This document shows positions 1 through 14,175 of a stretch of DNA of 64,000 bases, in pieces. The DNA lies in NCBI RefSeq assembly GCF_030867145.1, contig NC_134436.1:5766001-5830000 (forward strand). The letters run 5' to 3'. The position numbers and the translations under genes are program-made. The notes under the pieces are model-generated. The model saw nothing but the letters and a program-made list of their open reading frames with translations, searched no databases and was not told the origin of the DNA. Within the stretch, counting starts at the first letter, position 1, and each line of letters begins with the position of its first letter. The DNA is from Opisthocomus hoazin (lineage: Eukaryota; Chordata; Aves; Opisthocomiformes; Opisthocomidae).

Positions 1-591
1 CCAATTCCATCTGTGCATGGAAGGTTTACGGTCTTATCTGCAACGATGCGGTGTTTCTATGCCAATAATCACTTGACCTTCTACTTTACAAAGCTATGCT
101 TTTTGCCTCTGTATTTGCCTAGATCAGTATTTCCTGGAGCAAACAGTGCCTGGTTAGATGAGTGCTGATGGACTGTGGGCTGTAAAGCGAATCTAAAGAA
201 ACAGTGAAAGCTCGGGGTGTATCATGAGGTGACAGCTGAGCAGAAGAATAAGCAAGGCATTTTCTCTCCTGCTTCCGCACTAACTTCTGTAGTATGCAGG
301 CCCAACACAAGGCCTGGCAGTATTTAATTGCTTAGCACCAGGAGCCTTCTGCTTGTGCCAGCACTTGTCTGATGCAGATGTGTGGGGAACGCCTGCCACC
401 TGGGCCCTGGCAAGTGTGTCGGGCCACTCCAGCCTGCGGAGCGCAAAGGCTGGTGTCTGTCTTCAGACTCAGAAGACAGTGGTGACTTTTAAGCCAAAGA
501 CAACTTTTGGTGTGAATTTTCTCAATACCTGACATGCGGTGACTGTAACGTTTTATTTATTTATTTCCCCTCCTTTTAAATGTCTACGTAG
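1..591 (+). other. ETF1: ETF1 intron (partial)
   Basis: This is intronic sequence upstream of the penultimate ETF1 coding exon. It ends in a T-rich tract followed by an AG acceptor at 590-591. I see no further ETF1 exon and no repeat family I recognise in it. Confidence 0.85.
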
Positions 592-2526
<1,935 letters not shown>

Positions 2527-3272
2527 GTAGTCGACCTGGGTCCGGCAAAACGTGCCTCGCCCCTCCAGCATCCAACCCAAGGAGCAAACTCATGGTGGAA
2601 AACACAACAGATCCCTGCCTTAGAATTGGAACATTTCCAGAACTTGATCCACAAGCATTGGATTTAAAAAAGCAAAACCCTACACTTTGATTTGTCATAG
2701 TGTCAGTACAGCAGCAAACTACTAAGTTCCTATATGCCACTTTGGACTAATTTAAAAAGAATCCCGGTTTTTACTTTTACTCAGTGGTGAAATTGGTTGC
2801 TCTTGTATTTTATGAAAATGATTTTTTTAACCTTCATGATACATTAACTGCTGTAAAACCTCTTCCTTCAAAAATTAATAGAAGTAAGATCCTACTGGTT
2901 TATTTCTTTTTACTTTGATTGGAGAAATCAACCGCTGCATTTGGCAGCACCGTGACCCATTTACATGGCATTGTCAGCTTAGACTGCAGGAGAAGAAATG
3001 TAACGAAATTGGAGCCATTCATTCTCTTCAAAAGAATGAGAAGGCGCTTGCCTAGAGTGGTAGCTTATAACGTGTGGCTTGCAAATTCAGAGGGGCTGGG
3101 GAGGCTTACCAGCCAAACGTGCTTTAATCTGTTCGCAGAAGCACCGCTCTCTCCAACTAGGAAATGCACTTCATTGATTGCAATGAAAACGCTGCTGAAG
3201 TCTTGGGCTTAATTTGGTTTTGAGCAGTGCAGCCTTCAGGATTTATTTTTTTTTTTTTCAGTCTTGACAAAA

Positions 3273-3278
3273 AATAAA
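3273..3278 (+). terminator. ETF1: possible proximal polyadenylation signal of ETF1
   Basis: A canonical AATAAA lies about 750 bases after the ETF1 stop. A T-rich stretch (TTTGCTTTGTTTTGTTTC) lies just downstream, as expected for a cleavage site. It would give a short 3' UTR isoform. Use is inferred. Confidence 0.45.
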
Positions 3279-4365
3279 CATATGATTTAAGTGAAGTAAG
3301 GTACACTTTGCTTTGTTTTGTTTCTCAGTAAGTTTTTGTTTTTGCTTTAGGACTGCGTAAGGTTTCCTTGATTATGTGAATTTGATCCCACAGTTCTTTA
3401 GTGGAAGCGGGTATTTTACAGGAATAATCAGTAAGCGGAGTCCTCGACGGAAACCTTAGTGCTGGCGCAGCTGGAGCATTTGATACCGGTGTGCCGACGG
3501 GGGCCATCCACCTCCCAGCACTAAGGCAGCCTGTCGTGTTGGCTCGCGAGCGTCCTGTAAATCCGATGCTGAGCTCTAATGCGCCCTTACTGGGTCAAAA
3601 CTCCTGGTTGCATCAAGACTCAGGAAAGCTTTTTGTCACGCCTGCTATATAGAATGCATTTCGACCTACGAGAAACGGCTAAGGGTTTTTCAGGCGGCCT
3701 TGCAGGCCGGGGGCGAAGTGAATGTTGGCACGAGATAATGCACAAGTCTTTTGCTTCTTTCTGGGGGTTACTGGGTTCTCTGCCGGGCACCGGGACATGG
3801 CGGTGCCTGGTGGTTCTGTTCTGCGCTGGCTCTGTCGCTCCTGGCGCATCGGTCAAAAGCAGCTTCTGTTCCAAGTTGCACACCTGCCTATTTTTCCAAT
3901 AATCCTGTTTCACTTGAATGGAGGGGGAGCCTGTCTTAAAATTTCTGCCACGCTGTTCTTTGAGGTCCAAAATTACCGTCGTTGTGAGCAATAGAATTCG
4001 TAACCCTGGTGTATAACCTGGCAGGTGGCTTTGCTGTTGGTTGCGCGTCAAAGCTGGAATCTCTCACGAAGGTGGGACTGGGTCCGCCGCAGATCTGCGC
4101 AAACCCGGGTTTGAGCACATCTGCGGTCTTCACAGCGGTATGTTCTGGATTTTGCCATTGTAAATGGGTCTAATGTGACATGACAAGACCAGAAAAATTG
4201 GATGTAAATTTACATTTTTGAATATACTGCTTGTTGTTTCACATGATACATTAGGGTATGCAGCTCCTTTTTGTAGTTTTTATTTTTACTATTTAAGTTT
4301 GGAAATGATGCCAAATTTTTGTATTTCTTTAATCAATGTGTTCTCTTCAGTGATATATATTGCAT

Positions 4366-4393
4366 TATATATTGATGTGTATATCAATATATA
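4366..4393 (+). repeat. AU-rich hairpin in ETF1 3' UTR
   Basis: Two 11-base arms, TATATATTGAT at 4366-4376 and its exact complement at 4383-4393, enclose a 6-base loop. They sit in an alternating AT tract (about 4351-4400). In the mRNA this would be a weak all-AU stem close to the distal poly(A) signal. No function is known to me. Confidence 0.7.
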
Positions 4394-4532
4394 CTGATAT
4401 GTATTACACTTACACATACAAACACGTTAAACGGGGGTGAAAAATCCTAGCCTTCGCATACTATATAGCCTCTGCAGAGAGATCCCAAGCAGTGATATCT
4501 TGGTGTTGTGATGTACAGAAATGGAGAAGAGT

Positions 4533-4538
4533 ATTAAA
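4533..4538 (+). terminator. ETF1: probable distal polyadenylation signal of ETF1
   Basis: ATTAAA, the commonest variant hexamer, is followed within 40 bases by a T-rich element (GATTTATTTTCTTTAG). The sequence changes to GC-richer intergenic DNA beyond it. This placement gives a 3' UTR of about 2.0 kb. Confidence 0.6.
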
Positions 4539-4560
4539 CCATATTTAAGAATATAGTACG

Positions 4561-7500
4561 GACTCCTGATTTATTTTCTTTAGTCCAGGAAACGCCTGCT
4601 TTGCTCTCAGCTTGGTGCCAGCACTGGAGTTTTGAGGTAGCTGTTTCACAGCTGGGCTGGAGAACATCTTGTTTCTTCGTCGTGCTGAGCTGCTCTCTTC
4701 AGCTGTAGCACAAATCTAACTTCAGAAGGGGGGGTGGGGCACCAACAACCCCTGCTCAGAGAAAGTTGTGCTGGGACTGTTACCTAGAGGTGGTCTTCTG
4801 AACAACTGAACAGTACCCTGCTGATGGAGAAACCTGCCCTTGGCATTCCAGTCACAGAACACCCGCCTGTGTGAAGAAGCCGCTGCTGCCCTACCCGTTC
4901 GTGCAGGACGCACCCGCATCAGCAGCGCAGTCGCTGCGGGGGCCTGCCCCCTACGCCTGTTCCTGGGCTGGAGCTGGATGTAGTGATGGCTGTCCCCGAG
5001 AGGACCTGCCTCCTTCCCTAGCTGGGAAGGCGATATGTAAAAGACTTCATTAATACCAGGAATGTTAGCGGAGGCTTTAATCGCCTGCCAGCTGCTCTCG
5101 CCCCGCAGCGATTCTCTGGCTGAAGCTGAGAGCGTCCAGCAGGCAGCAGGACCCAGGCTGTGTAGCCCTTTCCCTGCTGCCGTTGCGTGTGGGCTTACAC
5201 AGACTCCAGTTTTTGTACTCCCTGCCTCTCTCTCTTTGAGCCGTGGTTGCAGCGGACAGGAGAGCGTGGTCCTCGGCTCCCCGGGCAGCGGAGGCTGCGG
5301 GGCTGGGAGGTTTCTGCTGGAGCAGAAATAAAAACGATGCACAGACCGACTTTGGTGCACGCGTCTCGTGCTGTCTGCAACCTCAGTGCAGAAAACCAGT
5401 CACCCCCAGCTCGTGGTGCAGAGAAACGCACGAGGCTGAGATCAGCACAAAATATTAAAAAAAAAACAGTCCTGTCAGTCAGCGCCTGTCGCAGGAGAAG
5501 CTATTGCTTGCAGAAACCTGCCCACGCGCGCTCTCTAGTTGGTGTAACCAGGCCTGTGGATGTACGTTGTTTTCACAAAACCAAAAATATTTCTCTGTTA
5601 ACCCTTTACTGGCAGCAACAGCAAACCTGGTGCTGCTTCTCAGTTTTGCATTCCAAGGGAGAAGGAGGAGCGGGGAAGCCCGGCGGCTGTGGAGGGATGA
5701 CGGGAGCTGTCTAGGTCGGTGTCACCAATCTTCCACGCCAGACGTGCTTGGAAGCTGCTGTCCCCTCACATGCTGATCTTCTGGGCCGGTTCTCCCGTCT
5801 CTTCCCCATCATGTTTCAGTGGGAAAACGCCAGCGTGTCTCGTCGGCAGAGCAGCCATGGGAGCTGCGTGCAGGGGTCCCCTCCGGCTGCGTCGGCGCTC
5901 GCGTCTGTGGCTCCTGCCAGGGACACTCCAGGGCTGCAGAACGATGAGGCTGCTGGGGAGAAACGCGGTGAAACTTCTTCCGTATAGCTGCTGCGAAAGA
6001 GGTCACCGGGTCCCTTCAGCCCTTCGGAACGCAGGGTCTGTCGCAGGCTTGCTTGTGTCCCGGCTGCGGGGTCAGGGTCGGCGCTCGGACGGTCTCCTCT
6101 TCGAAAGCCCTGATTTACAGATGCCTTTTTTTTGCCTCGGAGACTGCGGAGCGCCGTGGCGTCAGGCCGGGTGGGTTCTGCCTGGCGTGTAAACATCATC
6201 ATCCTCATCATCACTTGCAGCACCCTCATCCAGGAGACCTGCCCGCCTTCGGCACGCCGGATTGCTGCAACGTGGAGTTCGGCAGGAAGCTCGGTGGGAT
6301 GAGGTTTGTGAGCTTTCAGACACAGGTGGTCAGAGGACGTGGGTTTGTATGAGAAAGCTGGGCAGGAGGGCGTCCTGCCTGCCTGCTGCACCGTGGGCTG
6401 TTAGAGAATTATTTCCCCGGCAGGGATCCGATGGCGATTAGCTGGAATCACGAAGATAAATAAAGTGTCGCTCCCAGTTGCGTGGAGCCGCTTCCGTGCG
6501 TCTCGGAGAGGTTTAAAGTGTGCCCCGAGGGTCCCGTCCCGGTGCCGCTTCACGCCGTGACGTGGAAGTGGCGTGTGCTGGGCACGCACCGCCGCAGCCG
6601 GCTCCGGGACCCTCGCGTGAGCGGCTGTAGCAGATCATCAGCTTCTGCTTGCTGTCTGAATGCATTATTTTTTCTCACGTCAGAGGGCTTCAGCTCTTCT
6701 AAATGCTTCAGCTGCGTGTGCCTTATGCCCTCCATAACAGCCTCTGAACAGTTATTTTATGTATAGTACGTATATACTTAATAGGTGTATATATAGAAGT
6801 ATCCACATGCGCAGTTATTCTGATAATGCTCTTTGTAAATGCTGCTTTTTGTATAGCTGTAATTAAAGACAGAATCTGCCCTTTACGGCTTGTTATTTTG
6901 GGAGCGCTGTTGTTGCTAGCAGGCTACACGTGCCATTGTCCTGGGCCGCCGAGCGCAGCCGGCAGCGCTGAAAGGCAGCTCTGGAATTTCGCTCGGCTAT
7001 TTTTAGTCGGCGGTGAAAAACTGCGCTTCCAACACTTTTGAATCTTTGTCGGTGCTTAGACAAATCAGAGGGCAAATCCTGGCTTCTCGCTAACGAGAGG
7101 GACGAGGAGGTGACCTACAGATGCTGCAGAGGCTGAGCTGGTGAAGAGGTGAGGTGCGGGGGGGAAGGGTCCTGGCTCTGCCCGGCTGGTCGCTGCCTGG
7201 CTCGGGAGGGGAGGGGGCTGCACGGCCGCAGCCACCGGCCCGGCCCGCTTTACGCAGGTGGTCTGTGGCCGTCGCTGTGCTGGGTGGCTGCTGGCTCCTT
7301 GCTGTTCCCTGTGCTCCGCCATCTCCCTCTGCCTCCCCGCGTCTCCTTGTAGCTCCGTGGCGGGGCCCTGCGTACGGGTCTGCTCTCCACAGAGCCGCGG
7401 CGGTGGCCACCCTCTTCGAGAGCCGGGACCTGGAGGCAGGAGCTCCTGAAGGATGCTGTGTGTAAGGCCGTGCGGCTGAATATCGAGCTGTCAAGTGTTG

Positions 7501-10500
7501 GACTACTCCCTTCGGCCCCAACCGCCTCTGCAGCTGTAAGGCAAAAGCAGCTTCTAACGCGCCATTTCTTCTTGTTAATGCCAGGGCAGGAGTTTTCTGA
7601 GAGGCTGCTTCACCCGTTTGGCCACCGAGTTTCCACACTGGCACAAAACCCCTCATTCTCTGGCAACGGGATCCTCACAGCGGAGTTTCTTTGTCTTGGT
7701 GTTCCCTGCCGTGTGCTTGGAGAGTCCCAGCCATTGCTTTGCTGCTTTCTTTCCCTGTGCTCTCACTTCAGGACTTGCTTTGAACGGGGACACCTTTGAC
7801 TAGGCTTGGTTGTGGCTCCCAGTAGCCTCCAGTTACCCGGGAGCTGCTCTGCACATCGCCCAGCCCCGCGGAGGTAAGCGGGTACCGAGGGCGATCGCTC
7901 CGGGAAGGAGGCGTGCGGCGACCCTGGGCACGCGCGGGCTGATGGGGGATGCCGGGCAGGGGGTCCCCAGTCGCGTGGTCGTGGGGTCCCCAGCCGCGCT
8001 CTCGCTGCTGGCATTCGGCTGAGGTGGAGGTGCCTCCCTCCTGCACCCTCCTGCTTCTTCCCTGCCGCGGCCGTGCCTCCCTCAGGGCGCGGGGAGGGGA
8101 CCCCGCAGTCCTTGTCGCTGGAGGTTTTGTGGGTACCCAGCGTCCCTTTCCCAGGACCGCTTGGCCCAGGACAGACCCAAACCCGTTCCAGTGTGCCTTT
8201 CCCAGGCCCATTTGGCCCAGGACAGACCCAGACCCGTGTACCCCAGCGCCATCCAGCCTCCCCCCAAGCCAGCCACGCTTCTGGATATCGGCACTGACCA
8301 TGAGCTTTCAGATGCTACTCCCTGAACTTGGAGCCCCTGCAAACCGTGCTCTGCTGCTCTCTCCACTGCCCTCGTCATCCCCTTGCTCTGCAGGACGTCG
8401 GCACGGGGGGACACCGATGGACTGAAGCCGCTTGGGCTAGAAAACAAGAAGGGAAAAGTTTGCTTAGAGATCGTCTCCCTTTAAGGAAAGGGTTTTCGTG
8501 TCTATTGAAATCGTGGTTTGTGAGGTTTTCCGAGTGCTTAGCGACACAGAGGTGTTCTGGAGTTGTCCATGGGAGCCCACCGCGGGGGCAGGCAGTGGGG
8601 ACGGGCAGAGGGAGCACTCGCGCTCCCAGAGCCAGTTTTCGTTATGAAAAACCTCCCGTTCCTCCACGGCCCGCAGGGACGGCCTGGGGGAGCTCCCGCT
8701 GACTCGGTGCCTGCGCAACGCGGCAGGTAGCCAGCCGAAAGGACAAGGTCCGTGCTTCGCATGCGAGGCCAAGCACGGGGACTTGCCGTGCGAAACGCCA
8801 GCGGCAGAGGTGTAGCAAGCAGCTGCCGTAAGCTGAAGTCGGCCGCCTTTGCTCTTGGGAGCCAGGAACATACTTCTGGAGGGTGGGGAGGGAAGGGAGG
8901 ATGCTTTAAACCCGTGTCACGGGTGGCAGCGGGCCGTCGGGACCCGGGACACGTCGCGTACCTCTGCGCTGGGGTTTCTGCCGTCGCTCCCCCTGTGTTG
9001 TCACACATCCGACGTGCCCTCTCTTCCTCGCCGCGCTGCCTTTCGCCACGCCGACTCCTAGGCTTCGCTTCAGCTGCTGGTTTCGCCATGCTGGGATGGC
9101 TTTGGGTTGCATCCGTGGCCGAGGGAATCTCAGACACCTCCCTCCTGCCTGCTCCGTGCGTGCCGCGCGTGACCGAGGTCTGCGCAGCCTTCCCGAGCGC
9201 GTGGAGGGCTGGCAAAGACGTGTGGTTCGGAGCCTGGCTCCGGCTCGTTCGCTAGAGCGGCTCCGGAGGAGCGTCCCAGGGCTGTCGGGGGGGACCGTGC
9301 TGCGCGTGGCCTTGGCGTGAGGAGCGTCGGGAGCTGCCCCTGCTCCAGCTCATCGGGGGTGCTCCAAGTGGGAAGGGCAGGGCCCGGGGGCTGGCTCTGA
9401 CGGCTCGCTCCTTTTCATGTAACGTCTTATTCCTCTCGAGTCTGTCGGAGCTTATTCGTGGGGAAGGCGAGGGCTGGGTTTGCGGGAGAGACTGGCACGT
9501 GTGGGAGGTGAGCGGAGATGGTACCGGGACGAGCTCCTCTGCTGTGACCGTAGCTGAGGAGGATTTAAGTTAAATGAAAATTATTCTCCTGCCCTTTTCC
9601 TTGCTGAGGTGGAGATCGTCTCACCCCGTGGGCACAGGCCCCGGCGTGTGCCGCTCCGATGCGCTGTGGTTGGAGAGGTGCCCCTGGGCCACGTCAGCCA
9701 CCGTCCAACCTCCCGTGGTACAAGCCACCAGGGAAACCAAAGAGCTGCCATAAACGTGTAAAAGTACACCTGAAGCTCAGAAAGAACCGCTATTCCGAAG
9801 CCTCTGTTGGCAAAATGCTGTGTTTCTTTTGATTTCTGGCCAGAGAGGAGGGTGGGGGGGTCTGCAGGGCTCTGCACTGCTGTAGCTCCGAGGGGTCTCG
9901 AGCAGGCTCCTGCAGCCCGGGCTGCGCTGCCTGGGGCAGAGACCTGGTCTGTGGGTGCCAGCTGGGGTGGCGGGGCCCGGCGGGACCCCAGGGCACCAGT
10001 CCTTCCCGAAGTCTGCGCAGCTGTAATGCATGGTAAAAAATAACCTGGAAAGAAACTCTGATGAAGACCAACAAAAGGGCCGGGGCTTTCCTTTCCCCTT
10101 GCAAAACCAACGGGTGGTTTAATCCCTCAATGCCCCGGTGCTGGGAATAAAGACCGTGTGCGTGAACTGCTTTCGTTCTTACTAACGGGGTAACTGAGCG
10201 ACTCCCAGTCCCTCGCGGGTTTGCTGAGGGAGGTGGACGTGACCGCAGGGTGCTGCATTGCGAAGCAAGTCTGTTCGTACCTCTGTTGTCGTCTCCCGAG
10301 GGATTCCTGGCTTCGTGAGGTTGTCTTACAGCTGGCAGGACAGCGGCTTCCCAAATGTCACCTCCTCCTGCGCCGGATGGAGAGCCAGCGCTGCCCGCCT
10401 CCGCAGGCAGGAGCCCTCTCCTGCTCCTACAGAGTCCTGTCCTGGGTAAGCTGTCTGCTTCCAAACAGTCCGTCGTCAACTCTTCCATCTTGCCGACGGG

Positions 10501-13500
10501 TCTGTAAGTTTAATTGAATGCTGAGGACTGAGCTTCGCAGCGTATTCACCATATACGATCCCATTCTCGAGGGCAACAACCACGTAAGTGCACACATCTG
10601 GACCGAAGCTGGGACTGCAGCGAGCCCTGATGGTCTGGCAGCCCCGCCGATCCAGCAAGGAGAATTCATTGCCCCGGCAGGGAGTTCAGTCGGGTTCAAG
10701 CCGAGCCGAACCCAGCTGAGGCCAAGAGAAGTCCTCAGGCTTTGTGGTCGGCTCGTAGCGACAGCACTGCCATATTCACTGCGTGACGGGGCCACGCTGC
10801 AGCCCACCTCGGTGCCGGCACCGCCAGGCTGAGCTGCAGCCAAGGTTTGGTTCTGTCCTCAGACGGTGACGTGACAGCAAGGCAGAGGGTGGTGAGCCAG
10901 GCGAGAGCGGAGAAACCTTTCTGTCCCACCTGAAAACACCGGCGAGAGCCCTGGGAAGGCTGCGGAGCAAGGCTGGCTCCGAGGTTAAAGCGGGGATTCT
11001 GGTGATGGTTTTTGTTCTCTCCGTCCAGCACAAGGTGAAAGTACATTTGAATTTCTTAATTGTCCACAATACGCCGAAGGCGTCGAGAGGAAATAAAGAC
11101 ATTGCTGGAATAACCTGACAGCGTGTCTGCAGACGGTATTTGCCAGTGAGTACAGAAACAAATGAATCGCAGACGTCCAAGGCAGGAAATAAATAATTAG
11201 CGGGGTGCGTGGGGGTTTTTGGTTTGTTTGGTTTTTAATATTGGGGCACTAGCGCTTCGAAACAGCATTTTGATCACCCCAGGGGGGGTCTGTGAATGCT
11301 GCGGGTAAGCCAGGACAGAGGCTGGGCTGGGAGAAGCGGGAGCACAGGCCGAGGATGGCCCCGGGGTGTCTGTCTGCCGGGGGTTCCCCCCGAGGCCAGC
11401 GGGTTTCCGGCAGGGAAGGGGCCTGTGGGGGGCTGGGAGGTGCCAAGCCGTGTCCCCCGTGCTGCGCATTCCCCGTGCTGGGGTCACGCGAGGGGCTATG
11501 GGTGACTCCAGCCCTGGAGGTGCCGGGCAAGACAGCGCAGTTCCCGCTCCAGAAGTGCAAGCGACTGTTTGAACAAGGTGAAATGGTGTCCGAAACCTCA
11601 GTTAAAGGGGGGCTACGGTACGCGATAGTCCCGGGGCTGGGCAGCTCTGGTGAACCAGCTGGTTTCACATGCAATTTATTAAAATTTGGGGTTGTTTTCT
11701 TAATAATCCAAAGATGACACTCTCTAAGCCCAGTTTGCAAATATCCCTCTGAATTGTATCAGCTGAGCTTTTCTTTTTTTTTTGTAGTTTTCATGTGACA
11801 GGAAATTTTATTGCATATTCAAGACCAGGTCCTGCCATACTGCGGGGGTTTTACATAACTGGCTTCCCCTGCCTATGTATGAAAAGAGCAGCTCTGTGCT
11901 GTTTTCTTACACCTGTGAAATGGTTTCTAGTTTTTAGGAGACCTGAGGAGCGGTGCAACTTGTCTGACCTGGACGAGCAGCGGTCTGCGGGCAGGAGACA
12001 GGAGGGTCTGTGGAGGGGCATGAAGGAAAGCAGTGATCCCGCGGGGTGCAGAGGGTCAGGCGTTCACCCACGCTTTGGAATGGGATCTTCTGGCTCTCTA
12101 ATCTTTAGACCACACAACCGTGTCCTGCTTCATCACGTAGGACGTGTCTGCCGAAGCTGGAGGTGAGCTGCAGCCGTGAGTCACAGAACCCAGGCGCTGC
12201 GGCTGGCGGCCGTCTCGCTGCCCACGCCTGCTTTTCCTCCTCCTCACTCCGATCCTTATCGCCAAACCTTTATCGAAGGAACAAAGCGATGGGGAAGAAG
12301 AACTGGGGCGCTGGATCCCATGCTTGGGAGCGTGGGTCCCGAGCAGCGCTGCTCTCCAGGGTGCCCCATCACCCCAAAGCAGCAATGCTGCCTGTGCCGA
12401 GAGCCCCGTGCCTGCGTCCCCATCAGCCGTGGCCGTACCAGAAGCAGCCCCAGGCCCTGGGAGAGCCACGTGGGTTTTGCTGCTCCACATCCCGCGTGAT
12501 CCTATGGCAGGCGGCACCGCCTCCTTCACGCGAGGATGAACAGAAGGGGCTTTGAAATTGATATTTTATTTTCCTTTCCTTATTTATAATGGTACTTTGA
12601 GCCCCCCTTGCTCCTAACCTCATTATTTTAGGTGCCCCAGCAGAGCTGGGTAAAGACTGGCTGCTTCTCTCTGGGTGGCAGCAGAGTTAGTGCATCTGTT
12701 ACTGGGCAGGGGTAAGAATCCTGAATCTGCTCAATTTCTCCAGATCTTTTAAAAAAAACATCAAACCTAGTGTCACCCTATTTTGGCTACAAAATATTTC
12801 TTTGATGGAAGAATAAACATTTTCATACTTCAAGTGCAGCCACCCCTACCCTGAGAAGAATGTTTATTTATATCTTACTCCTACCAGCTGTAAGTTCAAT
12901 AATTGTGCTTCCAGCAGGAGCATTTGAAATGTATCTGCCCTTGCTCTTCTCACGCCACATCTCGTTACTGGCCATTGAGTGTCCTCTGACCCCTATCCAA
13001 ACAGCCAAATAAACCATCGTCAGATCCTAAAATGAGGGGTTTAGCGAGGAGACTATGTTAGGCTGGGGATTTCGGGATGGCATCCGAAGTCTGGGAAATG
13101 GATACCCAGGGAGCTGCCGGAGGATTTGAGCAGCCAGCTCCCGCCAGCTCCAGAGCAAATCCCAGAGATTGTGTCATTTTGGCACTGCCTGTCTCTCATT
13201 TTTCTTTCTTTTTTTTTCACCTGTCTGCAGCCTTGCTGGATCCGTGGAGGGCCTGGGGGCAGCGTCCTTGCCTGTGGGTACGGAGGAGCCTGTCTGGGAG
13301 GCACGCGGGCCGGTCGCTTTTATCGTCGTCCCGTGGCTGTTGAACGTCAAGGAGGATCCCTGAAATAATGGGCAAGGTGACGGGATGACTGCCACATGAC
13401 TGGGCTATTCGAGGCCTAAAAAAATTGCATTAAATTGAAACAGGCTTAGAAATAAATCACTTTATTACACTGAAAGGTTTTGGGGACAAAAAAACCAAAT

Positions 13501-13967
13501 CGTGTTCTAACTGGGAAGTATTTCTATACTGTGTCAGTCCTAATATCCTCCTCCAGGTGCTCTGTGGTGCCGTTCCGCAGCAGCACGGGCCGCAGACAGA
13601 CCTATCCGAGTTGGGGGAGAGGCTGAGGGGATCAGTGAGCAAATCCCTCCGTGGGGCCGGGCAGGCTGTGGGACCGGCGGCACGGCTACCTGCTGGGCTC
13701 CCCCCCCCCGTGCTGCCCACCCGTCCCAACGTGGTCTGCCCTCCCCGCGTGTCTCTGCTGGAAAATACCTGCTGGAAGATCCATGCGGTGAGCGTGCAGA
13801 ACATGTGGGCTTCAGATGGTCGCCGTGTTTCGGCAGTGGTCCCAGCCCAGGGGCGGTGGTCTGGGTCGGCTCATCGGGGCAGGGCGCACACCGGGCCTGG
13901 GATGCCCACCGCCTTCGGGGCAGTGCCAGTCTCGGGACCATACCAGCATTCCAGGGTTTCTTTTAAA
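4561..13967. other. GC-rich intergenic region, no gene recognised
   Basis: This 9.4 kb block between ETF1 and FBXW11 is GC-rich with many CpGs, especially 5.8-11 kb. It contains long chance open frames on both strands (for example 4722-5360 minus, 8538-9215 minus, 9790-10488 minus). Their translations are rich in Pro, Arg, Ala and Ser, and none resembles a known family. I see a 51 bp tandem duplication at 8142-8243, an AATAAA on the + strand at 10146-10151, and no recognisable exon or RNA gene. A non-coding transcript cannot be excluded. Confidence 0.6.
8142..8243. repeat. 51 bp tandem duplication (two copies)
   Basis: Two adjacent diverged copies share CCTTTCCCAGG, TTGGCCCAGGACAGACCCA and ACCCGT at a constant 51 bp offset (for example 8161 against 8212). 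The period is a multiple of three, so open frames across it repeat a 17-residue unit. That alone is not evidence of coding. Confidence 0.85.
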
Positions 13968-14175
13968 CACAGAATCACAGAATGGTCGGGGTTGGCAGGG
14001 ACCTCTGTGGGTCATCCAGTCCAACCCCCTGCCGAAGCAGGGTCACCTACAGCAGGCTGCACAGCACCGCGTCCAGGCGGGTCTGGAATATCTCCAGAGA
14101 AGGAGACTCCACAGCCCCTCTGGGCAGCCTGGGCCAGGGCTCCGTCACCCCCAGAGTGAAGAAGTTCTTCCTACT
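13968..14175 (-). mobile_element. CR1 LINE 3'-end fragment
   Basis: It starts on the + strand with the reversed CR1 terminal repeat (CACAGAATCACAGAATGG). It then shows 'cagggacctctgtgggtcat', 'ccagtccaaccccctgcc', 'tctggaatatctccagagaa' and 'gggcagcctgggccagggct', ending near 'gaagttcttcct'. It belongs to the same subfamily as the copy at 43670-43965. It is a 5'-truncated, non-coding insertion. Confidence 0.95.

Larger units (their letters stand above)
2527..4560 (+). other. ETF1: ETF1 3' UTR (inferred extent)
   Basis: About 2 kb of mostly AT-rich sequence follows the stop codon, with a less AT-rich block at 3480-3850. The extent is inferred from a polyadenylation hexamer near 4533 and from the length usual for vertebrate ETF1 3' UTRs (about 2 kb). 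An earlier AATAAA at 3273-3278 could give a shorter form. The open frames inside it are not coding. Confidence 0.65.

Noticed and set aside
4722-5360. 212-codon minus-strand frame
   Set aside because: Arg/Pro/Ala/Ser-rich translation in GC-rich DNA with no family resemblance; length is within chance for this composition.
8538-9215. 225-codon minus-strand frame
   Set aside because: Low-complexity GC-driven translation with no recognisable domain or splice context.
10146-10151. AATAAA as poly(A) signal of an intergenic transcript or LTR
   Set aside because: There is no associated exon, LTR boundary or GT-rich element clear enough to support a call.
9790-10488. 232-codon minus-strand frame
   Set aside because: Same GC-driven composition and no homology recognised. 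It was kept only as background to the weaker 10476 candidate.
13457-13804. 115-codon minus frame ending near a minus-strand AATAAA
   Set aside because: The hexamer overlaps the last codons, the composition is biased, and no upstream exon was found.
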